From Tepidicaulis marinus (GTDB lineage Bacteria; Pseudomonadota; Alphaproteobacteria; Parvibaculales; Parvibaculaceae), in the NCBI RefSeq assembly GCF_000739695.1, contig NZ_BBIO01000017.1:1-64000 (forward strand): a stretch of DNA of 64,000 nt. Direction: 5' to 3'. Position 1 is the stretch's first letter. Each line of letters starts with the position of its first letter. This document shows, one piece after another, positions 17,475-29,090 of the stretch. Below the pieces are notes generated by a model. The model was not told the origin of the DNA. It was given only the letters and a program-made list of their open reading frames with translations, and searched no databases. The position numbers and the translations under genes are program-made.

Positions 17475-18563
17475 TCAAGCCACCTTGCGTTTGCTGCTCT
17501 TTCTCAGGGCCGGTATGACGTGTCTGGCAAACGAACGCATGCTTTCGGCTGCTTCCTCGTAGCTCATGCCACCGAAAAGGAAGCAGGGATTGATGTCGAA
17601 TTCGCCCAGAAGCGATTTGCGATATTCGAACTTCTCGACGATTTCCTTGGGCGTCCCCCAGGCAGTGACATCGAGGTAGGTCTTGGCCATTCCATCCTTG
17701 CCGAGCGCGCGAATGGCGTCGACGGCCTGGGCGTAGGACTCGTAGCCCTTGGCGTTCTTAAAATGCTCGCCGGCCAGTTCATAGTGATCGAGTACCGAAA
17801 GCAGATAGTTGGTCACATATTTCTGTCCCAACTCCTTCGCGCGAGCAGGATCGGTGTCGCAATAGGTGAAGTCGCATATCATGATCGGCGGTGCGTCTTC
17901 GCCATGCTGCGCCTTGTACGCAGCCTTGTATTCCTTGACGGCCTCGGCCTGAGCTTCCCACGGCTTTTGAGCAAAGATCACCATCCGCGCGCCAGCCTTC
18001 GCGCACTGAAGAACGGATTCCGGCGACATGGCGACCTGATAGATGCGCCCCTTGAAGGAGCCGCGCGGATTGGGACGGATTTCTATCCGCTTCTGCGGAT
18101 AGAAGGGGCCGCTTCCTTCGATGAAGCCGGTCTCGAGAGCGTCTATAATCATCGGGCTTGCTTCATCGAAGCGTTGGCGGGCTTCGTCCATGTTCACGCC
18201 CATGCCGTCATATTCCTTGCGCGCCAGGCCGCGCCCCATCCCGAAGAGCGTTCGGCCTTGGCAAAGGTGATCCAGCAGGACGACCTTTTCCGCGATCCGA
18301 ACGGGCACATTCCAGGGAAGGATGACAGCGCCGGTGCCCAACTTGATGCGTTTGGTGCGCGCCGCCATGTAACTCAGGAACTGGGTGTTGTCGGGACAAA
18401 ACGAATAGTCCTCGAAATGATGCTCGACGGGCCACAATGCGTCGAAGCCGAGTTCTTCCGCCAAAAGCCCGAGACGGATCTCCTCGTCATAGACCTGGCC
18501 GTCGGTTACGCCGGAGTTGGCTCTGTCGAAATTCTGAAAAACCATCTGAATGCCGAACTGCAT
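17475..18563 (-). CDS. Luciferase-like monooxygenase (LLM) family
   Basis: A 362-residue TIM-barrel flavin monooxygenase. Family features are LLAEELGFDALWPVEHHF near residue 35, then RTKRIKLGTGAVILPWNVPVR, LDHLCQGRTLFGMGRG and a C-terminal WGTPKEIVEKFEYRKS. These enzymes use reduced FMN or F420 to oxidise ketones, aldehydes, sulfonates, amines or terpenoid ketones (type II Baeyer-Villiger). A flavin reductase is not encoded nearby. It is 39 bases downstream of the second enoyl-CoA hydratase on the same strand, so the two are probably one transcript. Confidence 0.88.
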   Translation of the reverse strand: MQFGIQMVFQNFDRANSGVTDGQVYDEEIRLGLLAEELGFDALWPVEHHFEDYSFCPDNTQFLSYMAARTKRIKLGTGAVILPWNVPVRIAEKVVLLDHLCQGRTLFGMGRGLARKEYDGMGVNMDEARQRFDEASPMIIDALETGFIEGSGPFYPQKRIEIRPNPRGSFKGRIYQVAMSPESVLQCAKAGARMVIFAQKPWEAQAEAVKEYKAAYKAQHGEDAPPIMICDFTYCDTDPARAKELGQKYVTNYLLSVLDHYELAGEHFKNAKGYESYAQAVDAIRALGKDGMAKTYLDVTAWGTPKEIVEKFEYRKSLLGEFDINPCFLFGGMSYEEAAESMRSFARHVIPALRKSSKRKVA

Positions 18564-18602
18564 CGGAATGTCTCCCCGTGGTAATGATTTCGGTTTCTTG
18601 CT

Positions 18603-19415
18603 TCAACGGCCCTTATAGTTTGGCTTGCGCTTCTCCATGAATGCCTTGGGGCCCTCGCGGGCATCCTCGGTCTTGAACACGGGGGCTGCGAAGCGCGACT
18701 CCATACCCATCGCCTCGCTCTCGGGGCGTCCCAGACATTCGCGGGCGGATTTGCGAATCGCCTGAACGGCGATCGGCCCATTCGCGGCGATCTTCTCCGC
18801 GAGTTCGAATGCTGCGTCGAGCACCTGCTTCTGGGGGACGACACGATTCAGGAATCCCAGATCGTAGGCCTCCTGCGCGCTGATCAGGTCGCCGGTGAGC
18901 AGCAGTTCCATCGCCCTTGCATAAGGTATCTGGCGCGGAAGACGCACCGTTGAGCCGCCGCCCGGAAAAATCGCCCATTTGACCTCCTGCACGCCGAGCT
19001 TTGCCGTATCCGCGGCGATACGCATGTCCGTTCCTTGCGCCAGCTCCATCCCGCCTGCGACGGCAAAGCCGTTGATCGCGGCGATGACCGGCTTTGTCAC
19101 ATCGAATGTGCGCAACAGGCCTTTGGCCAGGATATTCGGATCGTCCAGAATTTTCTGGTCCCATTCGTTTTGCGGTTTGCGTGCGCCATTTATGAGCGGG
19201 ATGAGTTGCCCGAGATCGGCGCCCGAACAAAACGCCTTGTCTCCGGCGCCGGTGACGATGGCGACGCGGATATTCGCGTCGTCGCGCACTTCTTCCCAAT
19301 GACCGGCAAGCCGGACCAACATTTCCGGACTGAACGAGTTACGTGCTTCCGGGCGGTTGAGCGTGATCAGCGCGATATGGCCCCTTTTTTCGAGCAGGGC
19401 CGGTTCCATCGTCAT
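18603..19415 (-). CDS. Enoyl-CoA hydratase/isomerase family protein
   Basis: A 270-residue crotonase. Both Glu positions are present: GFAVAGGMELAQGTD and LGVQEVKWAIFPGGG. The oxyanion region is FCSGADLGQL and the C-terminus EGPKAFMEKRKPNYKGR is family typical. It should hydrate or isomerise 2-enoyl-CoAs. The start at 19415 has GGGGAGACG before it. It is divergent from the amidohydrolase gene at 19574, and the 158-base gap between them holds a palindrome matching that at 11181. Confidence 0.92.
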   Translation of the reverse strand: MTMEPALLEKRGHIALITLNRPEARNSFSPEMLVRLAGHWEEVRDDANIRVAIVTGAGDKAFCSGADLGQLIPLINGARKPQNEWDQKILDDPNILAKGLLRTFDVTKPVIAAINGFAVAGGMELAQGTDMRIAADTAKLGVQEVKWAIFPGGGSTVRLPRQIPYARAMELLLTGDLISAQEAYDLGFLNRVVPQKQVLDAAFELAEKIAANGPIAVQAIRKSARECLGRPESEAMGMESRFAAPVFKTEDAREGPKAFMEKRKPNYKGR

Positions 19416-19500
19416 ATTCGCGTCTCCCCTGAATAACAGATATGTGTTTTTGATTGCATGAATATAATTTATCTGGACTCGGGTTGTGCCGCCAGCGAAG

Positions 19501-19516
19501 ATTTATGATCAGAAAT
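19501..19516. promoter_or_regulatory. Operator-like AT palindrome, copy 4
   Basis: ATTTATGATCAGAAAT differs at one base from the perfect palindrome at 11181-11196. It is 57 bases before the amidohydrolase start and inside the divergent gap with the hydratase gene, so it could serve both promoters. Confidence 0.55.
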
Positions 19517-19573
19517 TGTCAAATTATAAAGAGTCGCGACCTTGAAACCAAATGCGACGCTGGGAGAGCGCCA

Positions 19574-20677
19574 ATGATCAAGAAGCCCATATCCGCGGAT
19601 TCGCACATCACCGAACCTCCGCATTGCTATGTTGATTACATTGATCCCAAATTCCGCGATCGCGCGCCGCGCATCCAGAGGATCGACAAGATTGGCGATG
19701 CTTTCATCGTCGAGGGTATGGGGTCTCCAGTTCCGATGGGGCTGGTGGCCGCCGCCGGCAAGGATCCGGCGGAGATCACGACAGACGGCGTCGCCTTCGA
19801 AGACCTGTGGAAGAGCGGCTGGGACGCCAGATTCCGCGTCGCGGACCAGGAGAAGGACGGCGTTGCGGCCGAATTCATCTATCCGACGGTCGGAATGGTG
19901 ATCTGCAACCATCCCGACTTCGACTACAAGAAAGCCTGCTTCGAGGCTTATAATCGTTGGCTGCAGGAATACTGCGCTGAGGCACCCGACCGTCTTTACG
20001 GTCTTGCGCAGGTTTCCATGCGATCACCGGAAGATGGCGTTGCGGAAATCAGGCATGCGAAGGAGATGGGCTTCAAGGGTGTGATGATGCCCGGAAACCC
20101 CGCCGTCGAGGATTATGATTCAACTGTATACGACAAGGTCTGGGCGACCGCTGTCGAGTGCGACATGCCACTCTCGTTCCACATCCTGACCGGCAAATCG
20201 GACAGTCTTTCGGGGCAGGTCCGGGGTCCGCGTATCAACGGCTTCCTGTCGATCATTCGTGGCTGCCAGGACGTGATGGGCACTTTCATATTCGGCGGTG
20301 TCTTCGATCGCTTCCCCGACCTCAAGGTTGTCTGCGTCGAGGCCGATGCGGGCTGGGTTCCGCACTACATGTATCGCATGGACCATGCCTACAAGCGTCA
20401 TCGCTACTGGATGAAGGCGCCGCCGCTCAAGCGGATGCCGAGCGACTATTTCAACGACAACATCTATGTGACGTTCCAGGACGACTGGGTTGCCTTCAGG
20501 ATGAAGGATATGTGCAATGTTCGCCGTTTGATGTGGGCGAACGATTTCCCGCATTCGGATTCGACCTGGCCCTGGTCGCAGGCAATGCTGGAAGAGCACA
20601 CGAAAAATCTGAGCGAGCAGGAACGCAATTGGATATGCCACGACAACGTCGCTGAACTCTACAAGCTCGCCGTTTGA
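19574..20677 (+). CDS. Amidohydrolase family 2 protein (ACMSD-like TIM barrel)
   Basis: A 367-residue metal-dependent hydrolase/decarboxylase of the amidohydrolase_2 group. Metal-site landmarks are the N-terminal SADSHITEPP (D-x-H), a central SFHILTGKSD and the C-terminal WANDFPHSDSTWPWS Asp. The PPHCYVDYIDPKFRDRAP start is typical of a subgroup frequent in catabolic islands of alphaproteobacteria and actinobacteria whose substrates are mostly unknown. The start at 19574 follows GGGAGAGCGCCA; the longer frame upstream is not family-like. Confidence 0.88.
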   Translation: MIKKPISADSHITEPPHCYVDYIDPKFRDRAPRIQRIDKIGDAFIVEGMGSPVPMGLVAAAGKDPAEITTDGVAFEDLWKSGWDARFRVADQEKDGVAAEFIYPTVGMVICNHPDFDYKKACFEAYNRWLQEYCAEAPDRLYGLAQVSMRSPEDGVAEIRHAKEMGFKGVMMPGNPAVEDYDSTVYDKVWATAVECDMPLSFHILTGKSDSLSGQVRGPRINGFLSIIRGCQDVMGTFIFGGVFDRFPDLKVVCVEADAGWVPHYMYRMDHAYKRHRYWMKAPPLKRMPSDYFNDNIYVTFQDDWVAFRMKDMCNVRRLMWANDFPHSDSTWPWSQAMLEEHTKNLSEQERNWICHDNVAELYKLAV

Positions 20678-20735
20678 CGATCCGTATGCTGATGTCAAGG
20701 CGCGGGTTTTTTTGATTCACGGGGAGGACGTTTTC

Positions 20736-22418
20736 ATGGGCTACGATCTGAAGATCGTGGGTGGATTCATTGTCGACGGCACCGGCTCTCCGGGCTATGC
20801 CGGAGACATCGGTATTCGCGACGGCAAAGTTGTGGCTATGGGGCAGGCCCCCGCCGGGGCGAGGACGGCTATCGACGCCCGGGGGCAGGTCGTTGCCCCC
20901 GGCGTCGTCGATATACATACGCATTACGATGCCCAGCTTCTGTGGGACAGGAATCTGTCGATCTCGCCGTGGCACGGTGTGACGACGGTCGTGGTAGGCA
21001 ATTGCGGGTTTGGCATTGCGCCGACGCGCAAGGAGCATCGCGGTCTTATTTTGCGGACGCTCGAAAATGTCGAGGGCATGAGCGTCAAGGCGCTGGAGGC
21101 CGGTCTCGGCGACGAATGGGGGTTCGAGACGTTTCCCGAATATCTCGACGTCGTGGAAAAGAAGGGTACGTTGATCAACGTGGCCGTTCTTCTGGGGCAT
21201 ACGCCGCTTCGCCTCTATGCCCTCGGGCCTGAATCCACCGAACGGGCGGCGCGGCCGGAGGAGGTCGGGCATATGAAAAGCCTGATGCGCGAGGGCCTCG
21301 AAGCGGGCGCACTCGGTTATGCGACATCGAAATCGCCGACGCATGTAGGCTACGAGGGCAGGCCGGTTCCAAGCCGGCTGGCGGCGTTCAGCGAGATACG
21401 GGAGATTGCGTCGGCGCTGGGCGAGGCGGGCGAAGGCGTGATACAGGCGACTGTCGGCAAGGAACTGTCATTCGACGAATTCGCGGAATTGAACCGCGTT
21501 TCCGGTCGCCATGTCAGTTGGACGGCGTTGCTGGGCGGTGGCGGGGTGCTGAATGTCGGCTCCGCAGCCGAGCAGTTGGCGCGCTCAAACGAACTTCAGT
21601 CGGCTGGTTACGCGGTATTTCCGCAGGTCACCTGCAGCCCGCTCAATTTTGAATTTCGATTCGATCAGCCGTTTCTGTTCCAGAGCATGCCGGTCTTCGC
21701 GCCGGTGAACAAATCGGACCACGCGGAAAAACTGAAGCTTTACGCCGATAACTCTTTCCGGGCGGGATTCCGGGATGCGATGCGTGGTCCGATCCTCAAT
21801 GCATGGGACAAGGCGGTCATCGCTTATTTTCCGGATCGGCCGGAATTCGCGGAACGGCTGGTGCGCGACGTCGCAGCGGAACTCGGATGCAACTCGATCG
21901 ATCTTGCGTTGGATCTCTCGATTCAAAGCGATCTGCAGACACGGTTCCGCCTGCCTGTCGCAAACGCCGACGAAGACGAAGTGGCAGCGTTGCTGCGCGA
22001 TTCCTGCACGGTGCTCGGCCTCTCGGACGCAGGCGCGCATGCGAGCCAACTCTGCGATGCATGTTTTTCCACGCATCTTCTCGGAAGATGGGTCCGTGAA
22101 AAGCGCGTTTTGACGCTGGAGGAGGCGGTCCGGATGCTGACATCGCGGCCCGCCGAGGTGTTCGGCATCAAGGATCGCGGTCGCCTCGCTGTGGGAATGC
22201 CCGCCGATGTCCTGATCTTCGACGCCGAAACGCTTGGCGCAAGTTCCCTTCGCAGGGTCTATGACCTGCCTGCTGGCGAAGACCGGCTGATTTCCGATGC
22301 CTCGGGCATTTCGGCCGTCGTCGTCAACGGGACATTGATCCGGCGCAATGGCGTCGATGTGTTGGGCGCCGAAGGTCGTTTGCCGGGCCGTCTGCTGCGC
22401 CATGGCGCAGCAGCCTGA
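20736..22418 (+). CDS. Amidohydrolase family 3 protein, N-acyl-D-amino-acid deacylase type
   Basis: A 560-residue amidohydrolase. The metal-binding VDIHTHYDAQLLWD, the segment SPWHGVTTVVVGNCGFGIAP, GALGYATSKSPTH and the C-terminal GRLAVGMPADVLIFD are typical of D-aminoacylases and their relatives. Relatives in lipid or steroid islands may cleave amides or esters of non-amino-acid compounds, so the specific name should be held loosely. The start at 20736 follows GGGGAGGACG. It is 58 bases after the previous amidohydrolase and 14 before the next hydrolase, so the three are likely one operon. Confidence 0.88.
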   Translation: MGYDLKIVGGFIVDGTGSPGYAGDIGIRDGKVVAMGQAPAGARTAIDARGQVVAPGVVDIHTHYDAQLLWDRNLSISPWHGVTTVVVGNCGFGIAPTRKEHRGLILRTLENVEGMSVKALEAGLGDEWGFETFPEYLDVVEKKGTLINVAVLLGHTPLRLYALGPESTERAARPEEVGHMKSLMREGLEAGALGYATSKSPTHVGYEGRPVPSRLAAFSEIREIASALGEAGEGVIQATVGKELSFDEFAELNRVSGRHVSWTALLGGGGVLNVGSAAEQLARSNELQSAGYAVFPQVTCSPLNFEFRFDQPFLFQSMPVFAPVNKSDHAEKLKLYADNSFRAGFRDAMRGPILNAWDKAVIAYFPDRPEFAERLVRDVAAELGCNSIDLALDLSIQSDLQTRFRLPVANADEDEVAALLRDSCTVLGLSDAGAHASQLCDACFSTHLLGRWVREKRVLTLEEAVRMLTSRPAEVFGIKDRGRLAVGMPADVLIFDAETLGASSLRRVYDLPAGEDRLISDASGISAVVVNGTLIRRNGVDVLGAEGRLPGRLLRHGAAA

Positions 22419-22432
22419 GGAGGGCGTGAAGA

Positions 22433-23326
22433 ATGAGTCTTGAGGAACTTGCTGTCGTTCGTCAGCTGCTTGCGGGCCTTGTGACCGGGGAGGCTCGTTC
22501 TCTTGAGGATTTTCGTACCTCGTATGACGAGGCTGGCAAGGCGTTCGGTCTTCCCGAAGGCGTGACGGTCACGCCGGTTTCCGCCGGCGGGGTTCCCGGC
22601 GAATGGCTGGCGCCGGCTGCCGGTGCCGGCAAGCGGGTTTTGCTCTATCTGCATGGAGGAGGCTATGCGCTTGGTTCTCTCGACTCGCATCGCCATCTTG
22701 CGGCGCACACAGCTCTTGCCCTGAATGGCCGGGTTCTGCTGATCGACTACAGGCGGTCTCCAGAGCATCCATTTCCGGCGGCGGTCGATGATGCGCTTGC
22801 TGCTTATCGCTGGTTGATCGAGACGGGCGTCGACCCGGCGAAGCTCGCTGTGGCGGGAGATTCAGCCGGCGGCGGCCTGACGGTCGCCGTGCTTCTGGCG
22901 GCGCGCGATGCCGGTCTCAGACTTCCGGCTGCGGCCGTTTGTATTTCGCCGTGGGCCAATCTTGAAAATAAAGGTGCCTCTTATGGCGCGAAAGCGAATG
23001 TGGACCCGATGGTGCGCTATGCCGATCTTGAGCTATGGACGGCGGCCTATCTGGGAACTTCAACCCCGCGCAGGACGCCTCTGGCATCGCCGGTATATGC
23101 TGATCTCAAGGGATTGCCGCCATTCCTGATTCAGGTAGGCAGTTCGGAGGTTTTGCTCTCGGATAGCCACTTATTGGCCGATAGATTGAAAGAGGCTGGC
23201 GTATCCGTCAATCTCCATGTCTGGCCGGAGATGATTCATGTCTGGCACTGGTTTGCGCCGGTCTTGACCGAAGGCCGCGCGGCGATCGACGAGATGGCCA
23301 GCTTCCTGAATACAAAGCTCGGATGA
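22433..23326 (+). CDS. Alpha/beta hydrolase, hormone-sensitive-lipase family
   Basis: A 297-residue esterase of the HSL family: oxyanion motif YLHGGGYALGS, nucleophile motif GDSAGGG, acid region VGSSEVLLSD and catalytic His in PEMIHVWHW. Such enzymes hydrolyse short acyl esters and lactone-like esters and are common next to Baeyer-Villiger genes. It ends one base before the end of the convergent IclR gene, leaving no gap for a terminator. Confidence 0.92.
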   Translation: MSLEELAVVRQLLAGLVTGEARSLEDFRTSYDEAGKAFGLPEGVTVTPVSAGGVPGEWLAPAAGAGKRVLLYLHGGGYALGSLDSHRHLAAHTALALNGRVLLIDYRRSPEHPFPAAVDDALAAYRWLIETGVDPAKLAVAGDSAGGGLTVAVLLAARDAGLRLPAAAVCISPWANLENKGASYGAKANVDPMVRYADLELWTAAYLGTSTPRRTPLASPVYADLKGLPPFLIQVGSSEVLLSDSHLLADRLKEAGVSVNLHVWPEMIHVWHWFAPVLTEGRAAIDEMASFLNTKLG

Positions 23327-24166
23327 TTATGGCGCTGTATCGTCGTCGATTTCAAGTTGGTCCTCGTCGTCTACAGTCTCCTTAAAGCCTTGCCCGTTTT
23401 GTGATATGTGCTCGGCGATAGCGTTTTTCAGTAACGTCGTGAACGGTTGTTTACGATTGCGAAAATACTCGTTGGGAGCGGCTATGCCGATCGCGACCGA
23501 GCGTCCGGACGGACCCATCGGAATGGGCATCGCCAGCATGGTCGCTCCCGGCGTCACGAGATCGCTGTAAAGCGCAAGCCCGCGTTTTCTGATTCTTTGC
23601 AGTTCGTCTTCGATCTCCTGCATCGATTCCCGCCGCTCTGGCATGGCGGCAAGGGCATCATGAATCAAACGTCTCGCTTCGGGCAACGGAAGTTCGCTCA
23701 GCAGAACGCGGCCAATCGTCGAAAAAGCGAGCATTCGCTTGGTGCTTGGCTTGACATGGAAGCGGATGGGCGACGTACCTTGAATCACCTTCACATATTG
23801 AGCATAAGCCCCTAGACTCGCAGCGAGGATGATCGTGCATCCCGTATCGGCCGAAAGCCGTCTCATAAGGCGCTGGACATTCCGGATCGGTAACGCCTCG
23901 GCTTCCACCCAGTTTCCCAGCAGAGATATCCGGATGCTTGGAAAAAAAGTTTTGCCCCGGTCGTCGTGCTCCAGATAGCCGAGGCTCACGAGGCTTTTCA
24001 GAAGGGCGGCGGTGCTGGAATGAGGATAACTCAGCGCCTGCGCTACGTCTTGAATCGTCACCGGGCGTCTTACTTCGTCGAAATACTCGAAAATCTCCAG
24101 AACACGGGTCGCGGATTTTACCGTTGCAGCCGAGGGCTGTTCGGATTTGAGGACGTTAGCGTTCAT
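23327..24166 (-). CDS. IclR-family transcriptional regulator
   Basis: A 279-residue regulator. The N-terminal winged helix (TRVLEIFEYFDEVRRPVTIQ, SYPHSSTAALLKSLVSLGYL) occupies about residues 20-85. The C-terminal effector domain of IclR type has RRLIHDALA and PMGPSGRSVAIGIAAPNEYF. IclR proteins sense small acids or aromatics and may activate or repress. The acidic tail (DDEDQLEIDDD) is unusual. It lies 55 bases upstream of the end of the flavoprotein gene, on the same strand and downstream of it in the transcript direction. Confidence 0.92.
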   Translation of the reverse strand: MNANVLKSEQPSAATVKSATRVLEIFEYFDEVRRPVTIQDVAQALSYPHSSTAALLKSLVSLGYLEHDDRGKTFFPSIRISLLGNWVEAEALPIRNVQRLMRRLSADTGCTIILAASLGAYAQYVKVIQGTSPIRFHVKPSTKRMLAFSTIGRVLLSELPLPEARRLIHDALAAMPERRESMQEIEDELQRIRKRGLALYSDLVTPGATMLAMPIPMGPSGRSVAIGIAAPNEYFRNRKQPFTTLLKNAIAEHISQNGQGFKETVDDEDQLEIDDDTAP

Positions 24167-24221
24167 GGCGACAACTCTGATTTATATGGTCTCTTCCGCG
24201 CCTCGTTTTTCGTTTGCTTCC

Positions 24222-27135
<2,914 letters not shown>

Positions 27136-27153
27136 TGTCGCGATCCTGTTCTT

Positions 27154-27183
27154 GAATTGTTATTCCTCGAATTGTTATTCCTC
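27154..27183. repeat. Two tandem copies of a 15-bp unit
   Basis: GAATTGTTATTCCTC occurs twice head to tail, in the 54-base gap between the carboxymuconolactone-decarboxylase-family gene and the hydratase gene. The duplicated stretch on the reverse strand carries a GAGGAATAAC element, so each unit resembles a ribosome site. Confidence 0.85.
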
Positions 27184-27189
27184 GCCAGA

Positions 27190-27759
27190 TCAAGGCTTCT
27201 TGCCATCCGGTGGCCAGGCGACGACGCCATCCTCAAGCGGGATTTTCAGGCTTTTGAGCAGTTGCGAGAAAAGCGTCCAGTTGCCGATGGCGACAACCAG
27301 TTCGATGCGTTCTTCGGCCGTTTTCAGGTGTGCCGCACAGGCAGTCCATGTGGCGTCCGAAATCATGCCGCCGTCGAGCGTCTCGTCGGTCGCGGCGAGA
27401 ACGGCGCGGTCGGCGTCTGACAGGCAGGAAGCATTTTTCCAATCCCGCGTGGTGACCAGATCCGCCTCCGGAATGTCCAGCATGCGGGCGACCCGCCAAT
27501 GTTGTGTCCATTCATAGAGCGATTTCGTCTTCCAGCCGATACGCATGATGATGAGTTCGCGCAGTCTTGCATCGAGCCTGTTGCCCTGGAAAAGCAGGGT
27601 GTTCAGCGTCGAGGCAAGCTCGCTCGCTACATCGGGATGCCGGAGCAAGACCCTGAAGACGCTGAGTGGCGCCATTTGTTCGGATATGCCGGCCTTCGCG
27701 GCCGCGGCCGCCGCTTCCGCCATCGACAGCAGGGGAACCCTGGGCGTTTCATCGGTCAT
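27190..27759 (-). CDS. Carboxymuconolactone decarboxylase / AhpD-like family protein
   Basis: A 189-residue all-helical protein of the CMD family (FRVLLRHPDVASELASTLNT, LDARLRELIIMRIGWKTKS, YEWTQHWRVAR). The AhpD CxxC redox pair is absent, and the helix that usually carries it reads KSLYEWTQH, so a peroxidase role is unlikely. Family members include decarboxylases and proteins of unknown role in catabolic clusters. The start at 27759 has GGGGAGGAC 8 bases upstream. It is divergent from the alcohol dehydrogenase. Confidence 0.85.
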   Translation of the reverse strand: MTDETPRVPLLSMAEAAAAAAKAGISEQMAPLSVFRVLLRHPDVASELASTLNTLLFQGNRLDARLRELIIMRIGWKTKSLYEWTQHWRVARMLDIPEADLVTTRDWKNASCLSDADRAVLAATDETLDGGMISDATWTACAAHLKTAEERIELVVAIGNWTLFSQLLKSLKIPLEDGVVAWPPDGKKP

Positions 27760-27830
27760 TATTATTTTGTCCTCCCCAAAATTTTGTGAAGCCGGAAGTT
27801 TAGGGCTTCGCATCCTACCTTTGAGCCTCT

Positions 27831-27868
27831 ATAACACATACGAAGATAAAAAAATATATATGTGTTAT
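27831..27868. promoter_or_regulatory. 10-bp inverted repeat in divergent promoter region
   Basis: ATAACACATA (27831-27840) and TATGTGTTAT (27859-27868) are exact reverse complements separated by 18 AT-rich bases. The pair lies between the divergent CMD-family and alcohol-dehydrogenase genes. The arrangement suits a dimeric regulator, perhaps the IclR protein, but this is not shown. A weaker related sequence (ATAACAGATATGTGTT) begins at 19434 in the 18603/19574 divergent gap. Confidence 0.45.
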
Positions 27869-27908
27869 CGACGCGTCGTCGGCGCCGACACGAAACAGGG
27901 AGTTGAAA

Positions 27909-29003
27909 ATGTTGCCGAAAAAATCGATGGCGATGGTGCAAACGGCTCCGCGCAAACTCGAAGCCCGCGATTTACCGATCCCCCAGATCGCCGACGACAG
28001 CGCCATCCTCCGCATCGAAGCCTGCGGCATTTGCGGCAGTGATTACGAACAATACGAAGGGGTCTTGCAGACTCCGATGCCGGTGATTCCGGGCCACGAA
28101 CCTCTCGGGATTATCGAGGCAATCGGCGACAAGGCCGCCAGGCGCTGGGGCGTCGATGTTGGTGATCGGGTCGCCATCGAGACGATGTTGTCATGCCATT
28201 GCTGCGACACCTGTGTCGGCGGGCATTATCACCTCTGCGACCGTCGCCAGATCTACTCATATATTCCGCTCACGGAGTCACCGGGCCTCTGGGGTGCCTA
28301 TTCGCAATATATGTATCTCGCGCCCAACACGATCCTTCACAAGATGGACAAGAACCTTCCGGCGGAACTGGCGGTCATGTTCAATCCGCTGGGCGCCGGT
28401 TTCCGCTGGGCGGTAGAGATTCCGCAGACGCAGGTTGGCGATACCGTTTTGATTTTTGGGCCCGGACAGCGCGGGCTTGCGAGCGTCGTTGCCGCACGTG
28501 AAGCCGGCGCGGGAAAGATCATAGTCACGGGGCTTGCGGCCGATTCAAACAAGCTCCAGATGGCGCTTGCTCTGGGCGCCGATCACATCATCGACGTGCA
28601 GAACGAAAATGTTGTCGATCGCGTGCGGGCGTTGACAAACGGAAAGGGCGCGGACGTCATCGTTGAGGTTACATCCTACGCGACTCAGCCGGTCCGTGAA
28701 GCCCTGGATTGTGTCCGTATGGGCGGAACGGTCGTCCTTGCCGGCGTCAAGGGATTTAAGCCCGTCTCCGATTTTGTGTCCGACCTTATCGTCATGAAGG
28801 AAATCACCATCAAGGGCGCGATCGGCGTTACGTCGTCGGGATACAAGAAGGCGATCGAGATGATCGAGCGCCGCAAATATCCTCTTGAGCTCATGCACAC
28901 TCATAATTTCGAGCTTGAGGAAGCTGAACTGGCGATCAAGACGCTGGCGCGCCAGATCGAGGGGCAGGAATCCGTCCATTCCTGTCTCATTCCGGCGACT
29001 TGA
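27909..29003 (+). CDS. Zinc-dependent alcohol dehydrogenase, medium-chain family
   Basis: A 364-residue MDR enzyme. The catalytic zinc ligands are in ACGICGSD and PGHEPLG; the structural zinc loop is CHCCDTCVGGHYHLC. The cofactor motif is FGPGQRG. The family oxidises primary or secondary alcohols with NAD(P); here it may oxidise the alcohols made by the CYP153 enzymes. The ATG at 27909 has AGGGAG 6 bases upstream. It heads a long co-directional run through 34447. Confidence 0.9.
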   Translation: MLPKKSMAMVQTAPRKLEARDLPIPQIADDSAILRIEACGICGSDYEQYEGVLQTPMPVIPGHEPLGIIEAIGDKAARRWGVDVGDRVAIETMLSCHCCDTCVGGHYHLCDRRQIYSYIPLTESPGLWGAYSQYMYLAPNTILHKMDKNLPAELAVMFNPLGAGFRWAVEIPQTQVGDTVLIFGPGQRGLASVVAAREAGAGKIIVTGLAADSNKLQMALALGADHIIDVQNENVVDRVRALTNGKGADVIVEVTSYATQPVREALDCVRMGGTVVLAGVKGFKPVSDFVSDLIVMKEITIKGAIGVTSSGYKKAIEMIERRKYPLELMHTHNFELEEAELAIKTLARQIEGQESVHSCLIPAT

Positions 29004-29090
29004 TCTGTCTACAGAATATTTTCTACGGAAGGTGTGCGGCGGATCAACGAAAAGGCTGCGTGCCTGGGCAATGATGATGAGGGCAGTTTC

